Positions 37,767 through 46,658 are shown, numbered from the stretch's first letter. The stretch: DNA of 64,000 bases from Pseudocitrobacter faecalis (GCA_003315335.1 QNRL01000005.1:62001-126000), one strand, 5' to 3'. Notes: generated from the sequence alone by a model not told the origin. Program-made: numbers and translations.

Positions 37767-37827
37767 TTCCGCCGATAAATCGTTAAAACCGCAAATTTTG
37801 TGGCACAGATCACTGGCCTCCTTCGCC

Positions 37828-37847
37828 TTTCCACTTTGAAGTGGAAA
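37828..37847. promoter_or_regulatory. 20-base inverted repeat in the operon leader
   Basis: TTTCCACTT TG AAGTGGAAA, nine-base arms around two bases, 71 bases before the first gene. It could be the operator for the PRD-type activator encoded at the end of the locus, or a leader hairpin. Confidence 0.5.
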
Positions 37848-37918
37848 ACAACTCGCTACAAACCTGCAACGCGCATCGTTACTTTGAACCCAGAGCCATT
37901 AACGGGGTAAGACGAGTG

Positions 37919-38254
37919 ATGAATGCAGCGGTAGTGAACAATGATGTGGAACCGGCAGCGCAAACAGAACAGCTTGCCGACACCATGCTGAAGCAGGTTT
38001 TCGCCCTGTTACGCAGCCACAACATTATCCCCAACGACGTACAGGAACAGATGCTGACTTCCCACCTGCGCGCAATGGCGCATCGGTCTGTGACCGGTGA
38101 GCCACTGCCAGAGGTAGATGCCAGCCTGTTCGACGAAATTTCACCAGAATCAATGCAACTTGCCCGCGAAGTGGTCGCGCAGTTTGGCAATCTTCCTGAC
38201 GAAGAGTCCTGGCTGCTTTCCGTTCACTTCGAAGTCGCAAAAGAAAACCTTTAA
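37919..38254 (+). CDS. Small PRD-domain protein (EF_0829/AHA_3910-like)
   Basis: 111 residues from ATG 37919 (GTG at 37916 possible); an ATG at 37841 in frame lies inside the inverted repeat and is less likely. It consists of one helical PRD-like domain without DNA-binding or RNA-binding parts. I recognise it as the PRD protein that opens the uncharacterised locus also found in Enterococcus faecalis and Aeromonas. A free PRD could act as a phosphorylation-responsive partner. Ten bases before the next gene. Confidence 0.7.
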   Translation: MNAAVVNNDVEPAAQTEQLADTMLKQVFALLRSHNIIPNDVQEQMLTSHLRAMAHRSVTGEPLPEVDASLFDEISPESMQLAREVVAQFGNLPDEESWLLSVHFEVAKENL

Positions 38255-38264
38255 GGAGCAAAAC

Positions 38265-38627
38265 ATGGAACAGATTACCGTTGTGATTGGCGATCGTTTA
38301 GGCAAAGGCCAGAAAGTGGCCGCAGGCGTTGAGAAAGCCGGTGGTCGCGCGGTTGTTGTCCCGGGCGTGGCGGCAGATATGAAGTTGGGCGATGTCATGA
38401 AAGCGGAAAACGCCACTTTTGGTATCTCTTTCTGCGGCAGCGGCGGTGCAGGTGCAATCACCGCCCAGACCAAATATGGCTACAAAGCCAAATACGGCAT
38501 GCGCTCTGTTGATGAAGGCGTCACCGCGATTAATGAAGGCTGCAACGTGCTGGGCTTCGGTTTTATGGATAAAGAAGAGCTGGGCGAGCGTCTGGTACAG
38601 GCGTGGCAGAAGAAGTACGGCGCGTGA
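38265..38627 (+). CDS. SFCGS-family glycine-rich protein
   Basis: 120 residues. The name motif SFCGSGGAGA (residues 55-64, Cys57) sits in an alpha/beta fold rich in Gly. The Cys followed by a Gly/Ser loop resembles the phosphocysteine loop of PTS EIIB proteins, which is an analogy and not an established role. Ribosome site AAGGAG. Two bases separate it from the next gene. Confidence 0.8.
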   Translation: MEQITVVIGDRLGKGQKVAAGVEKAGGRAVVVPGVAADMKLGDVMKAENATFGISFCGSGGAGAITAQTKYGYKAKYGMRSVDEGVTAINEGCNVLGFGFMDKEELGERLVQAWQKKYGA

Positions 38628-38629
38628 GT

Positions 38630-38929
38630 ATGAAACAACAATTCACCAAAACGGTGAGAGTCAAAGGGAAAGGCGACGCCAAAGCGCGCGCCTTTGCCGA
38701 CGCGCTAAACCATGTCCAGGCCGCGGTGATGAAAGATACACCGCACATCTTACTGCGTATTGAGCCACAGGATGTGCAGGTTGTTCATGCGTATGAAGCG
38801 GTGCGCAAAGAAGCGTTCTTATTCTTCTTTTTGCGCCGGGAACGACGCACCTACAGCGTGGAGCTGGACGTGACCGTCAACGTGACCGCCATCAATCTCG
38901 ACAACGTGGATTTCGTCACGCAGAGCTAA
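38630..38929 (+). CDS. DUF4312-family protein
   Basis: 99 residues starting MKQQFTKTVRVKGKG. It has a small alpha/beta character, with His residues in ALNHVQAAV, TPHILLRIE and VVHAYEAV and a basic FFFLRRERRTYSVELDV strand region. Always found beside SFCGS and DUF4311/4310 proteins. Function unknown; likely a soluble part of the transport system. Confidence 0.8.
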   Translation: MKQQFTKTVRVKGKGDAKARAFADALNHVQAAVMKDTPHILLRIEPQDVQVVHAYEAVRKEAFLFFFLRRERRTYSVELDVTVNVTAINLDNVDFVTQS

Positions 38930-38950
38930 ATCACACAGAAGGGCAGACTG

Positions 38951-39727
38951 ATGTTCTTAATTATATTAATAAAATCGCTCATTATCGGCGGCCTGGTTGG
39001 CGTCGGTGTAGGGGCCGGTGCTGCACGCATGTTCCATGCGCCTACCACGCAAGGTATGGGCGCGTTTCGTACGTTGGGGGAGCTGAACTCCTGTGAAGGC
39101 GACCCGGCGTCACACTTCTCCTTTGGCCTTGGCTTCTTCTTTAACGCCTGGGCCTCTTCCGTTGCAGCAGGTTCATTTACCCAGGACGTTGACCACCGCA
39201 TCATCCCGAACTGGGGCGCGGCGGCACTGATGATCAAAAACCGTAACGTTGGCGAGACGCTGCACGATCCGAAGAAAATGGCGATTGCCTGCGGCGTGAT
39301 CGGCATGCTGGTTGTCACCTTCCTCAACTTAACCGCTTCCTCAGTACCCGAATCACTCCAGGTGACCGCTGTGAAGGTACTGGTTCCGGCAGCGAACCTG
39401 CTGGTGAATACGGTGATGCCGGTTATCTTCTGGCTGGCGGCGATCGACGCGGGTAAAAAATCCGGCTTCTGGGCCACCGTCTTTGGCGGCGCGGCGCAGA
39501 TGATCATGGGGAACGCCGTGCCAGGTCTGGTGCTGGGTATTCTGATTGGTAAAGGTGTTGAAGAGAGCGGCTGGAACCGCATCACCAAAGTGATGATGAG
39601 CGCCATCGTGGTGCTGTTTGTCCTGAGCGCCTTCTTCCGCGGCTTCGACATGAAGATGATCGAATCCTTCCATCTGACCGTGCCGAACTGGCTCGATCTG
39701 ATCCACAACTCGCTCAGCGGCAAATAA
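38951..39727 (+). CDS. DUF4311-family membrane protein
   Basis: 258 residues with about six hydrophobic segments; the first runs from residue 2 to 24. A conserved loop GELNSCEGDPASHFSFGLGFFFNAWASS follows. Paired with DUF4310, it probably forms the membrane channel of the locus. Ribosome site AAGGGCA. No similarity to known transporters that I can name. Confidence 0.8.
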   Translation: MFLIILIKSLIIGGLVGVGVGAGAARMFHAPTTQGMGAFRTLGELNSCEGDPASHFSFGLGFFFNAWASSVAAGSFTQDVDHRIIPNWGAAALMIKNRNVGETLHDPKKMAIACGVIGMLVVTFLNLTASSVPESLQVTAVKVLVPAANLLVNTVMPVIFWLAAIDAGKKSGFWATVFGGAAQMIMGNAVPGLVLGILIGKGVEESGWNRITKVMMSAIVVLFVLSAFFRGFDMKMIESFHLTVPNWLDLIHNSLSGK

Positions 39728-39740
39728 CGGGAGCCTCGAA

Positions 39741-40385
39741 ATGGAACAGAATAAAGGTTTTTGGTATGCCGACTGGTCGTTCCCGATCTTTGTTGGCCTG
39801 CTCTCCTCCGGCGTGTTCGCCGGGACGCACATGTACTACCTCTACGGCATCGGCGCATTTAACGAAGTGGCGTTTGTCTCCATGCTGCGCGCCGGGATTG
39901 ATACCGGTGCTTACGGCGCGGTGGCGGCGTTTGGCGCAAGCTTCCTGTTTGCCCGCATCATCGAAGGCTCGCTGGTGGGGATTCTGGACATCGGCGGCGC
40001 GATCCAAACCGGCGTCGGCCTCGGCGTTCCGGCGCTGCTGCTGGGCGCGGGCATCATGTTCCCGGTGACCAACTTTATCGCTTCACTGATTACCGGCCTG
40101 GTGATTGGCCTGGCGATTGGTTACGTCATTATTCTGGCGCGTAAGTTCACCATTAATCAGAGCGACTCGACCTACGGGGCCGACGTGATGATGGGCGCAG
40201 GTAACGCCTCTGGCCGCTTCCTTGGCCCATTGATTATTCTCAGCGCGATGACCGCCTCCATTCCAATCGGTATCGGTTCCCTGCTTGGCGCGCTGCTTTT
40301 CTACCTCTGGCAAAAGCCGATTACCGGCGGTGCGATTCTGGGTGCAATGTTGTTTGGTGCACTGTTCCCAATCGCGATTAGCTAA
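39741..40385 (+). CDS. DUF4310-family membrane protein
   Basis: 214 residues with about six hydrophobic segments rich in Gly and Ala (ALLLGAGIMFPVTNFIAS, GLVIGLAIGYVIILA). Thirteen bases after DUF4311 and of similar character, so the two probably form one membrane complex, in the way EIIC and EIID do in mannose-type PTS permeases. That comparison is by layout only. Confidence 0.8.
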   Translation: MEQNKGFWYADWSFPIFVGLLSSGVFAGTHMYYLYGIGAFNEVAFVSMLRAGIDTGAYGAVAAFGASFLFARIIEGSLVGILDIGGAIQTGVGLGVPALLLGAGIMFPVTNFIASLITGLVIGLAIGYVIILARKFTINQSDSTYGADVMMGAGNASGRFLGPLIILSAMTASIPIGIGSLLGALLFYLWQKPITGGAILGAMLFGALFPIAIS

Positions 40386-40391
40386 CTCCCC

Positions 40392-40411
40392 GCGGGCGTG
40401 AAAACGCCCGC
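40392..40411 (+). other. Intercistronic hairpin
   Basis: GCGGGCGT pairs with ACGCCCGC over a GAAA tetraloop, between DUF4310 and the amidohydrolase. No T-tract follows, so it probably stabilises or processes the mRNA between the transport and enzyme sections of the operon. Confidence 0.6.
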
Positions 40412-40428
40412 TCTCTCAGGAGAATGAG

Positions 40429-41562
40429 ATGTTTGATTTACTCCTGCGCGGTGCGCGCCTCGTCGACGATACCCTGACCGATATCGCCATTCAGGATGGC
40501 TTAATCCACGCGCTGGGTGACCTGACGTCACCCGCAAAGAAAACCATTGATCTGCACGGCAACTACTACGTCAGCGCGGGCTGGATTGACTCCCACGTTC
40601 ACTGCTACCCGAAATCACCGATTTATCACGACGAACCCGATAGCGTAGGCATCGCCACTGGCGTGACGACCGTTATCGATGCCGGTAGCACCGGGGCAGA
40701 TGACGTGGATGAATTCTATGAACTTACACGCCAGGCGGCGACTGACGTTTACGCGCTGCTGAATATCTCGCGCGTCGGGCTGATTGCCCAGAACGAGCTG
40801 GCCAATATGGCCAATATCGACGCCGACGCGGTACACCAGGCGGTGAAACGCCACCCTGATTTTATCGTCGGGCTGAAGGCACGGATGAGCAGCAGTGTCG
40901 TGGGTGAAAACGGCATCACGCCGCTGGAACATGCGAAAGCGATGCAGAAAGCCAACGGCGATTTGCCGCTGATGGTGCATATCGGCAACAACCCGCCGAA
41001 TCTGGATGAGATTGCCGACCTGCTGAGTTCTGGCGACATCATTACCCACTGCTACAACGGCAAACCGAACCGCATCCTGACGCCGGAAGGCGAACTGCGC
41101 GCATCGATTACGCGTGCGCTCAAGCGTGGCGTTCGTCTTGATGTCGGCCACGGTACCGCCAGCTTTAGCTTTGAGGTAGCGAAACGCGCCATCGCGATGG
41201 GCATTCTGCCGCACACCATCAGTTCCGATATCTACTGCCGTAACCGCATCGACGGCCCGGTACGTTCGCTGGCGCTGGTAATGTCCAAATTCCTCGCCAT
41301 TGGCCTGTCGCTGCCGCAGGTGATTGCCTGCGTGACCACGCATGCCGCTGAAGGGCTGCGCTTGACCCGCAAAGGTCGCCTGGCGCCGGGGATGGACGCG
41401 GATCTGACGATCTTCACCGTGAAAGATCAACCGATGAGCCTGACCGATGCGGAAAACGTTTCGCTTCAGGCTGACAAAATTCTGGTGCCACTGGCTGCCG
41501 TGCGTGCAGGCAAGGGCTATATGACCGAACAAGGGAGTGCAGAAAATGCCTTCGATTTTTGA
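40429..41562 (+). CDS. Dihydroorotase-like amidohydrolase/deacetylase (EF_0837/AHA_3915-like)
   Basis: 377 residues, amidohydrolase superfamily barrel. Visible metal ligands in family order: H56 and H58 (DSHVHC), carboxylated Lys K150 (GLKAR), H184 (MVHIGNN), H207 (ITHCYNG) and D267 (ISSDIY). It hydrolyses a C-N bond, most likely an acyl or ring amide on the substrate of the pathway. Overlaps the next gene by 17 bases. Confidence 0.82.
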   Translation: MFDLLLRGARLVDDTLTDIAIQDGLIHALGDLTSPAKKTIDLHGNYYVSAGWIDSHVHCYPKSPIYHDEPDSVGIATGVTTVIDAGSTGADDVDEFYELTRQAATDVYALLNISRVGLIAQNELANMANIDADAVHQAVKRHPDFIVGLKARMSSSVVGENGITPLEHAKAMQKANGDLPLMVHIGNNPPNLDEIADLLSSGDIITHCYNGKPNRILTPEGELRASITRALKRGVRLDVGHGTASFSFEVAKRAIAMGILPHTISSDIYCRNRIDGPVRSLALVMSKFLAIGLSLPQVIACVTTHAAEGLRLTRKGRLAPGMDADLTIFTVKDQPMSLTDAENVSLQADKILVPLAAVRAGKGYMTEQGSAENAFDF

Positions 41563-42664
41563 GAAATACAATTTAAAGCAAGTGATTAACACCTCTGGCC
41601 GCATGACCGCGCTGGGTGTTTCAACCCCGCGCCCGGAAGTGGTACAGGCGGCGATGGACGGCATGAACCAGTATTTCGAGATGAAAGACCTGGTCAATAA
41701 AACCGGCGAGTACATTGCTAATTTGCTGGATGTGGAAGGGGCGACGGTGGTCTCCTGTGCGTCGGCAGGCATTGCGCAGTCCGTGGCGGCGGTGCTGGTA
41801 AAAGACAGCGACTGGCTGCTGGAAAACCTGCACGTCACGCCGATTGAGAACAACGAAATCGTCCTGCCCAAAGGTCATAACGTCAACTTCGGTGCGCCAG
41901 TGGGCACCATGGTTGCGCTGGGCGGCGGCAAACTGGTGGAAGCAGGCTACGCTAACGAATGTTCCGCAGCACAACTGGCGGCGGCAATTACCCCGCGCAC
42001 GGCGGCTATCCTGTATATCAAATCTCACCACTGCGTGCAGAAAAGCATGCTCAGCGTTGAGCAGGCGGTTGTTGTCGCTCGCAAGCACAATCTACCGTTG
42101 ATCGTCGATGCGGCGGCGGAAGAAGACCTGCAATGCTACTACCGTTCGGGTGCAGACCTGGTCATTTACAGCGGTGCGAAAGCCATCGAAGGGCCAACCA
42201 GCGGGCTGGTGATCGGCAAAACCCAGTATGTCGAGTGGGTAAAACGCCAGTCAGCGGGCATTGGCCGCGCGATGAAAGTGGGCAAAGAGGGCATTCTCGG
42301 CCTGACTTGCGCCATTGAACATTATCTTACCGCAACGAAAGAGAGCGGTGCTGAAATGGTGGCGAAGATGACGCCGTTTATCGACGCACTGAATACGCTC
42401 AACGGTGTATCCGCGCGCGTGGTCTGGGATAGCGCCGGGCGTGACATCGCGCGTACCGAAATTAAATTCGACGAAGCCGTTACCGGTATTGGCACGGGCG
42501 AGCTGGTCGATGCGCTCAAGCAGGGGCAGTACGCCATCTACTTCCGTGGCTATAAAGCCAACGAAGGCATTATCGAAGCCGACGTGCGCAGTGTTGACCA
42601 GGCGCAACTGGATATTGTTGCCCGCCGTATTGCTGAAGTGATTAAACAGGAGATTAACGCATGA
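41546..42664 (+). CDS. PLP-dependent ammonia lyase, DgaE/SelA-related
   Basis: 372 residues from ATG 41546, behind GGGAG; a GTG at 41537 is in frame. A fold-type I PLP enzyme: substrate and phosphate loops NTSGRMTALG and SCASAGIAQ, and the Schiff-base Lys K212 in YSGAKAIEGPTSG. The closest named relative is DgaE of Salmonella, D-glucosaminate-6-phosphate ammonia lyase. Here it probably removes ammonia from a 2-amino-2-deoxy sugar acid or its phosphate. Confidence 0.8.
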   Translation: MPSIFEKYNLKQVINTSGRMTALGVSTPRPEVVQAAMDGMNQYFEMKDLVNKTGEYIANLLDVEGATVVSCASAGIAQSVAAVLVKDSDWLLENLHVTPIENNEIVLPKGHNVNFGAPVGTMVALGGGKLVEAGYANECSAAQLAAAITPRTAAILYIKSHHCVQKSMLSVEQAVVVARKHNLPLIVDAAAEEDLQCYYRSGADLVIYSGAKAIEGPTSGLVIGKTQYVEWVKRQSAGIGRAMKVGKEGILGLTCAIEHYLTATKESGAEMVAKMTPFIDALNTLNGVSARVVWDSAGRDIARTEIKFDEAVTGIGTGELVDALKQGQYAIYFRGYKANEGIIEADVRSVDQAQLDIVARRIAEVIKQEINA

Positions 42665-43401
42665 AACTGACCCCAAACTTTTACCGTGACCGCGTCTGCC
42701 TGAACGTTCTGGCAGGCAGCAAAGAGAACGCCAGCGAGATTTATGAAGCGGCGGAAGGTCATGTGCTGGTGGGCGTGCTCTCCAAAAATTACCCGGATGT
42801 GGCCAGTGCCGTAGCGGATATGCGTGATTACGCGGCGCGGATTGATAATGCGCTCTCCGTTGGCCTGGGTGCGGGCGACCCGAATCAGTCGGCAATGGTC
42901 AGCGCCATCTCCGCTGAAGTGCAGCCGCAGCACGTCAACCAGGTCTTCACCGGTGTCGGAACCAGCCGTGCGCTGCTAGGGCAGAACGACACCGTGGTGA
43001 ACGGCCTTGTCTCGCCAACCGGCACGCCGGGCATGGTGAAAATCTCCACCGGGCCACTGAGCAGCACCGCGCCGGATGGCATCGTGCCGGTTGAAACGGC
43101 GATCGCCCTGCTGAAAGATATGGGCGGCAGCTCAATCAAATACTTCCCGATGGGTGGACTGAAGTGCCGGGATGAGTATAAAGCGGTGGCCGAAGCCTGC
43201 GCGCGTCATGACTTCTGGCTGGAACCAACGGGTGGGATCGATCTGGAGAACTTCAGCGAGATCCTGCAAATTGCCCTCGATGCTGGCGTAAGCAAAATCA
43301 TCCCGCACATCTACAGTTCTATTATTGATAAAGCCAGCGGCAACACTCGCCCGGACGACGTGCGCGCGCTGCTGGAGATGACGAAGGCGTTAGTGAAGTA
43401 A
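42661..43401 (+). CDS. 2-dehydro-3-deoxy-phosphogluconate aldolase-like protein, DgaF family
   Basis: 246 residues. A TIM-barrel aldolase of the DgaF/KDGP type: the probable Schiff-base Lys is K160 in GGSSIKYFPMGGLK, followed by the phosphate region EPTGGIDLENF. It would split KDGP into pyruvate and glyceraldehyde 3-phosphate. Starts in an ATGA overlap with the lyase gene. Confidence 0.8.
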   Translation: MKLTPNFYRDRVCLNVLAGSKENASEIYEAAEGHVLVGVLSKNYPDVASAVADMRDYAARIDNALSVGLGAGDPNQSAMVSAISAEVQPQHVNQVFTGVGTSRALLGQNDTVVNGLVSPTGTPGMVKISTGPLSSTAPDGIVPVETAIALLKDMGGSSIKYFPMGGLKCRDEYKAVAEACARHDFWLEPTGGIDLENFSEILQIALDAGVSKIIPHIYSSIIDKASGNTRPDDVRALLEMTKALVK

Positions 43402-43409
43402 TAAGGGCC

Positions 43410-43515
43410 CCCTCACCCTAACCCTCTCCCACAGGGAGAGGGGACGGACAGTGCAAATGTGAAATACCTGCGCTGGTTTTCACCCTCTCCCTGTGGGAGA
43501 GGGCCGGGGTGAGGG
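43410..43515. repeat. CCCTCTCCC palindromic repeat, copy 5
   Basis: 106 bases with both complete ends, between the aldolase and the lactonase genes. Confidence 0.9.
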
Positions 43516-43548
43516 GGGAACTCACCACACCATTCCCAAGGAGCCACC

Positions 43549-44700
43549 ATGCACCCATCCCGCCACCTGCTTGTCGCTTCACTTTCTCTGCTTGCTACAA
43601 CCGCCATCGCGCAGACGCAATACGCGTGGGTGGGCACCTACAACCCCAACGGCGAAGGCGTTTACCGCTTCACCCTCGACAGCAAAACCGGGGCGTTAAG
43701 CGACAAAACCCTGGTCAGCACGCTGCCCAACGCCGCGCAGCTTACCGTCTCTGCCGATGGCAAAACCCTGTATGTCGCGAGCGAAGAAGAGAAGGGCGTG
43801 GTGCAGGCGCTGCGGGTGGATGAGAAGGGCGCTCTCCATAAGCTGAATCAGGTTTCATCTGGCGGCGCGGGCCCGGTATATCTCTCATTGACGCCTGGCG
43901 GAAAACATCTGCTGGTGGCGAATTACGTCAGCGGTTCCGTGGCGATGTTGCCGGTGAACGCTGATGGCAGTCTGGCGGAGGCCAGCGATTTTCATCAGGA
44001 TGCGGGTGATCCTGGCGCCGCGAAACCTGCTGCTGCGGTTAACGGCAGTTTTGCCGCCAGCGATCATAACGGCCCGCATGCCCACATGATCGCCGCCGAT
44101 CCCAGCGGGAAATATGTTTTTTCTACCGATCTGGGCCTCGATCGGATCTACCAGTATCGTCTGGATGAAAAGAACGGCACGTTGATCCCTAACACGCCGC
44201 CGTTCATCAATGCGTCGTCACCGGGTGCGGGGCCGCGTCATTTTGTGTTTACAGCAAAAGGCGATGGGCTTTTTGTGATCAACGAAGAGTCTTCTACGCT
44301 GACGCATTACCACCTGGATGCAGCAACCGGGCAACTCCAGGAAGGGAAAACGGTGTCATCGCTGCCGAAAGCGTATCAGGGAACCAGCTTCGCCGCCGGG
44401 CTGGCAATCAGCGCTGACGGAAAACAGCTCTATGTTGCCAATCGTCTGCACAACAGTATTGCTCACTTCACGGTTATGAATGATGGCTCATTGATTCATA
44501 ATGATAATATATGGACGCGAGGCGACTACCCGCGCAGCCTGACGCTGGATAGCGAGGGCCGCTGGCTGTACGTAATGAATCAGCGCAGCGATAACATCAC
44601 CCGTTTTCGCGTCGCGCCTGACGATGGCACGCTGACATTTGTCCCTGAATACACATCGGTCGGCAGCCCATCGCAGATGGTGATTTCGTTTAACCCCTGA
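43549..44700 (+). CDS. Secreted lactonase-family beta-propeller protein
   Basis: 383 residues with a signal peptide of about 21 residues ending TTAIA before QTQYAW. The rest is a seven-bladed Lactonase/YbhE-type propeller, with repeated strands such as LTVSADGKTLYVAS, LAISADGKQLYVAN and LTLDSEGRWLYVMN. Cytosolic relatives are 6-phosphogluconolactonases; this one should act in the periplasm, perhaps opening a sugar lactone before import. Ribosome site AAGGAG. Confidence 0.82.
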   Translation: MHPSRHLLVASLSLLATTAIAQTQYAWVGTYNPNGEGVYRFTLDSKTGALSDKTLVSTLPNAAQLTVSADGKTLYVASEEEKGVVQALRVDEKGALHKLNQVSSGGAGPVYLSLTPGGKHLLVANYVSGSVAMLPVNADGSLAEASDFHQDAGDPGAAKPAAAVNGSFAASDHNGPHAHMIAADPSGKYVFSTDLGLDRIYQYRLDEKNGTLIPNTPPFINASSPGAGPRHFVFTAKGDGLFVINEESSTLTHYHLDAATGQLQEGKTVSSLPKAYQGTSFAAGLAISADGKQLYVANRLHNSIAHFTVMNDGSLIHNDNIWTRGDYPRSLTLDSEGRWLYVMNQRSDNITRFRVAPDDGTLTFVPEYTSVGSPSQMVISFNP

Positions 44701-44720
44701 GGCGTAATAAGGAAACTGAC

Positions 44721-46634
44721 GTGCGATTCCCCAACCAACGTTTAGCCCAACTGTTCAATTTACTGCAAAACGAAGTTTTGCCGCAGGATGAGCTGGCTGC
44801 ACGATTGTCCGTTTCCACCCGTACCGTTCGCGCCGATATCTCGGCGCTTAATGCCTTACTGGAGAGCTATGGCGCGCAGTTTACGCTGACGCGCGGCAGC
44901 GGTTATCAGCTCAATATCAGTGACCCAAATCGTTACCAAAAACTGGAAGAGAGCGCGCCGAGTACGCTGCGTATTCCACGTACCGCCAGTGAGCGCGAAC
45001 ATTCGCTGGCGGTGCGCTTTCTTACGTCCGCATTTTCTCTCAAGCTGGAAGATCTGGCGGATGAGTGGTTTGTCAGCCGCGCCACGCTGCAAAATGACAT
45101 GATCGCCGTGCGTGAGCGTTTTCAGCGCTATCAGTTGACGCTCGAGACGCGTCCGCGTCACGGCATGAAGCTGTTTGGCAGTGAAGTCTCTATTCGCGCC
45201 TGCCTGACGGATATCCTCTGGGAACTGCCTCAGCAGGAAGGGTTTAATGCGCAACTGATGGCGGAAGCGCTCAATGCGGGGGCCATCACCTCGCTTACCG
45301 CGACGTTGCAGGAAACGCTCACTCGCTATGCGATTCGCCTGACCGACGAAGGTGAACGCTTCATTCGTCTTTACTGCGCGGTGGCGGTACGCCGCATCAG
45401 TGAAGGATTCCCGCTGGCAGAATTTGCGGCAGAAGAAGAGGTATCGCAGAACGTGCGCGACGCGGCGCGGGATATTGCCGCAGCGATTCAGGCGCTTGCC
45501 GGTAAACCGCTGGCCGACTCTGAAAAAGCCTGGCTGTGCGTGCATATTTCCGCACGTCAGACGCAGCAGGTTTCGCCAAGCGCTATCAGCGCCGACGACG
45601 CCGAAGCGTTGGTGGACTATATCCTCAGCTACATCAACAGCCACTATAACTATAACCTGCAAAACGACGACCAGTTGCATGCGGATCTGCTCACCCATAT
45701 TAAAACCATGATCACCCGCGTGCGCTATCAAATCATGATTCCTAACCCGTTGCTGGATAACATCAAACAGCACTACCCGATGGCGTGGGATATGACCCTG
45801 GCGGCGGTATCGAGCTGGGGAAAATACACGCCGTACACCATCAGTGAAAACGAAGTTGGGTTCCTGGTACTGCACATCGGCGTAGGGCTGGAGCGGCACT
45901 ACAACATTGGCTATCAGCGCCAGCCGCGCGTCTTGCTGGTGTGCGACACCAGTACGGCGATGGTGCGCATGATTGAAGCGGTGCTGCAGCGTAAATATCC
46001 GCAGATTGACGTGACCGATGTGCTCTCGCTGCGTGATTACGAACAGCGGGAAAGCATCAGTGAAGACTTCGTTATCTCGACCGCGCGCATCAATGAAAAA
46101 GATAAACCGGTAGTCACGATTGCGCCGTTCCCGACCGAGTTTCAGCTTGAACAGATCGGCAAACTGGTGCTGGTAGACCGCACCCGTCCGTGGATGCTGA
46201 ACAAATATTTCGATGCGGCACATTTTCGCATTATCGACGGCGATATCGACCAACAGACCTTATTTAGCGAACTTTGCGCTCAGCTTCATGATGAAGGCTT
46301 TGTTGACGCCGAGTTCCACGCTTCAGTTGTAGAACGTGAAGCCATCGTCAGCACCATGCTCGGCGACGGCATCGCGCTGCCTCACGCCCTGGGATTGCTG
46401 GCACAAAAAACAGTGGTCTACACGGTGCTGGCGCCGCAGGGAATTGCATGGGGCGAGGAAACCGCGCACGTCATCTTCCTGCTTGCGATCAGCAAACGCG
46501 AGTATGAAGAGGCGATGGCGATCTACGATATTTTTGTCACCTTCCTGCGCGAACGCGCAATGGCGCGGCTGTGCAGCTGCCGGGATTTTGCGGAGTTTAA
46601 AACCGTGGCGATGGAGTGCGTGAGTCGGTTTTGA
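44721..46634 (+). CDS. BglG/MtlR-type PRD transcriptional activator with EIIB and EIIA domains
   Basis: 637 residues, GTG start behind AAGGAA. Order: N-terminal winged HTH (LNLLQNEVLPQDELAARLSV...TRTVRADIS, about 1-60), second HTH, two PRD domains (about 170-390), a GatB-like EIIB region with Cys in VLLVCDTSTAM, and a C-terminal PTS EIIA-2 domain with the phospho-His in GIALPHAL. Such activators read PTS phosphorylation state and bind DNA. It is the likely specific regulator of the preceding operon, 20 bases away. Confidence 0.85.
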   Translation: MRFPNQRLAQLFNLLQNEVLPQDELAARLSVSTRTVRADISALNALLESYGAQFTLTRGSGYQLNISDPNRYQKLEESAPSTLRIPRTASEREHSLAVRFLTSAFSLKLEDLADEWFVSRATLQNDMIAVRERFQRYQLTLETRPRHGMKLFGSEVSIRACLTDILWELPQQEGFNAQLMAEALNAGAITSLTATLQETLTRYAIRLTDEGERFIRLYCAVAVRRISEGFPLAEFAAEEEVSQNVRDAARDIAAAIQALAGKPLADSEKAWLCVHISARQTQQVSPSAISADDAEALVDYILSYINSHYNYNLQNDDQLHADLLTHIKTMITRVRYQIMIPNPLLDNIKQHYPMAWDMTLAAVSSWGKYTPYTISENEVGFLVLHIGVGLERHYNIGYQRQPRVLLVCDTSTAMVRMIEAVLQRKYPQIDVTDVLSLRDYEQRESISEDFVISTARINEKDKPVVTIAPFPTEFQLEQIGKLVLVDRTRPWMLNKYFDAAHFRIIDGDIDQQTLFSELCAQLHDEGFVDAEFHASVVEREAIVSTMLGDGIALPHALGLLAQKTVVYTVLAPQGIAWGEETAHVIFLLAISKREYEEAMAIYDIFVTFLRERAMARLCSCRDFAEFKTVAMECVSRF

Positions 46635-46658
46635 AGAGGGGCGGGCGACGCCCCTTGT

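Noticed and set aside
37799-37822. Sigma-54 promoter TGGCAC...CTGG ahead of the SFCGS operon
   Set aside because: The -24 half fits but the -12 GC is missing at the right spacing, and the regulator lacks an AAA+ sigma-54 domain.
40615-41871. A 418-codon minus-strand frame
   Set aside because: Covers the amidohydrolase and the start of the lyase in reverse; no motif.
44856-46253. A 465-codon minus-strand frame
   Set aside because: Antisense to the PRD activator, which has full domain support.
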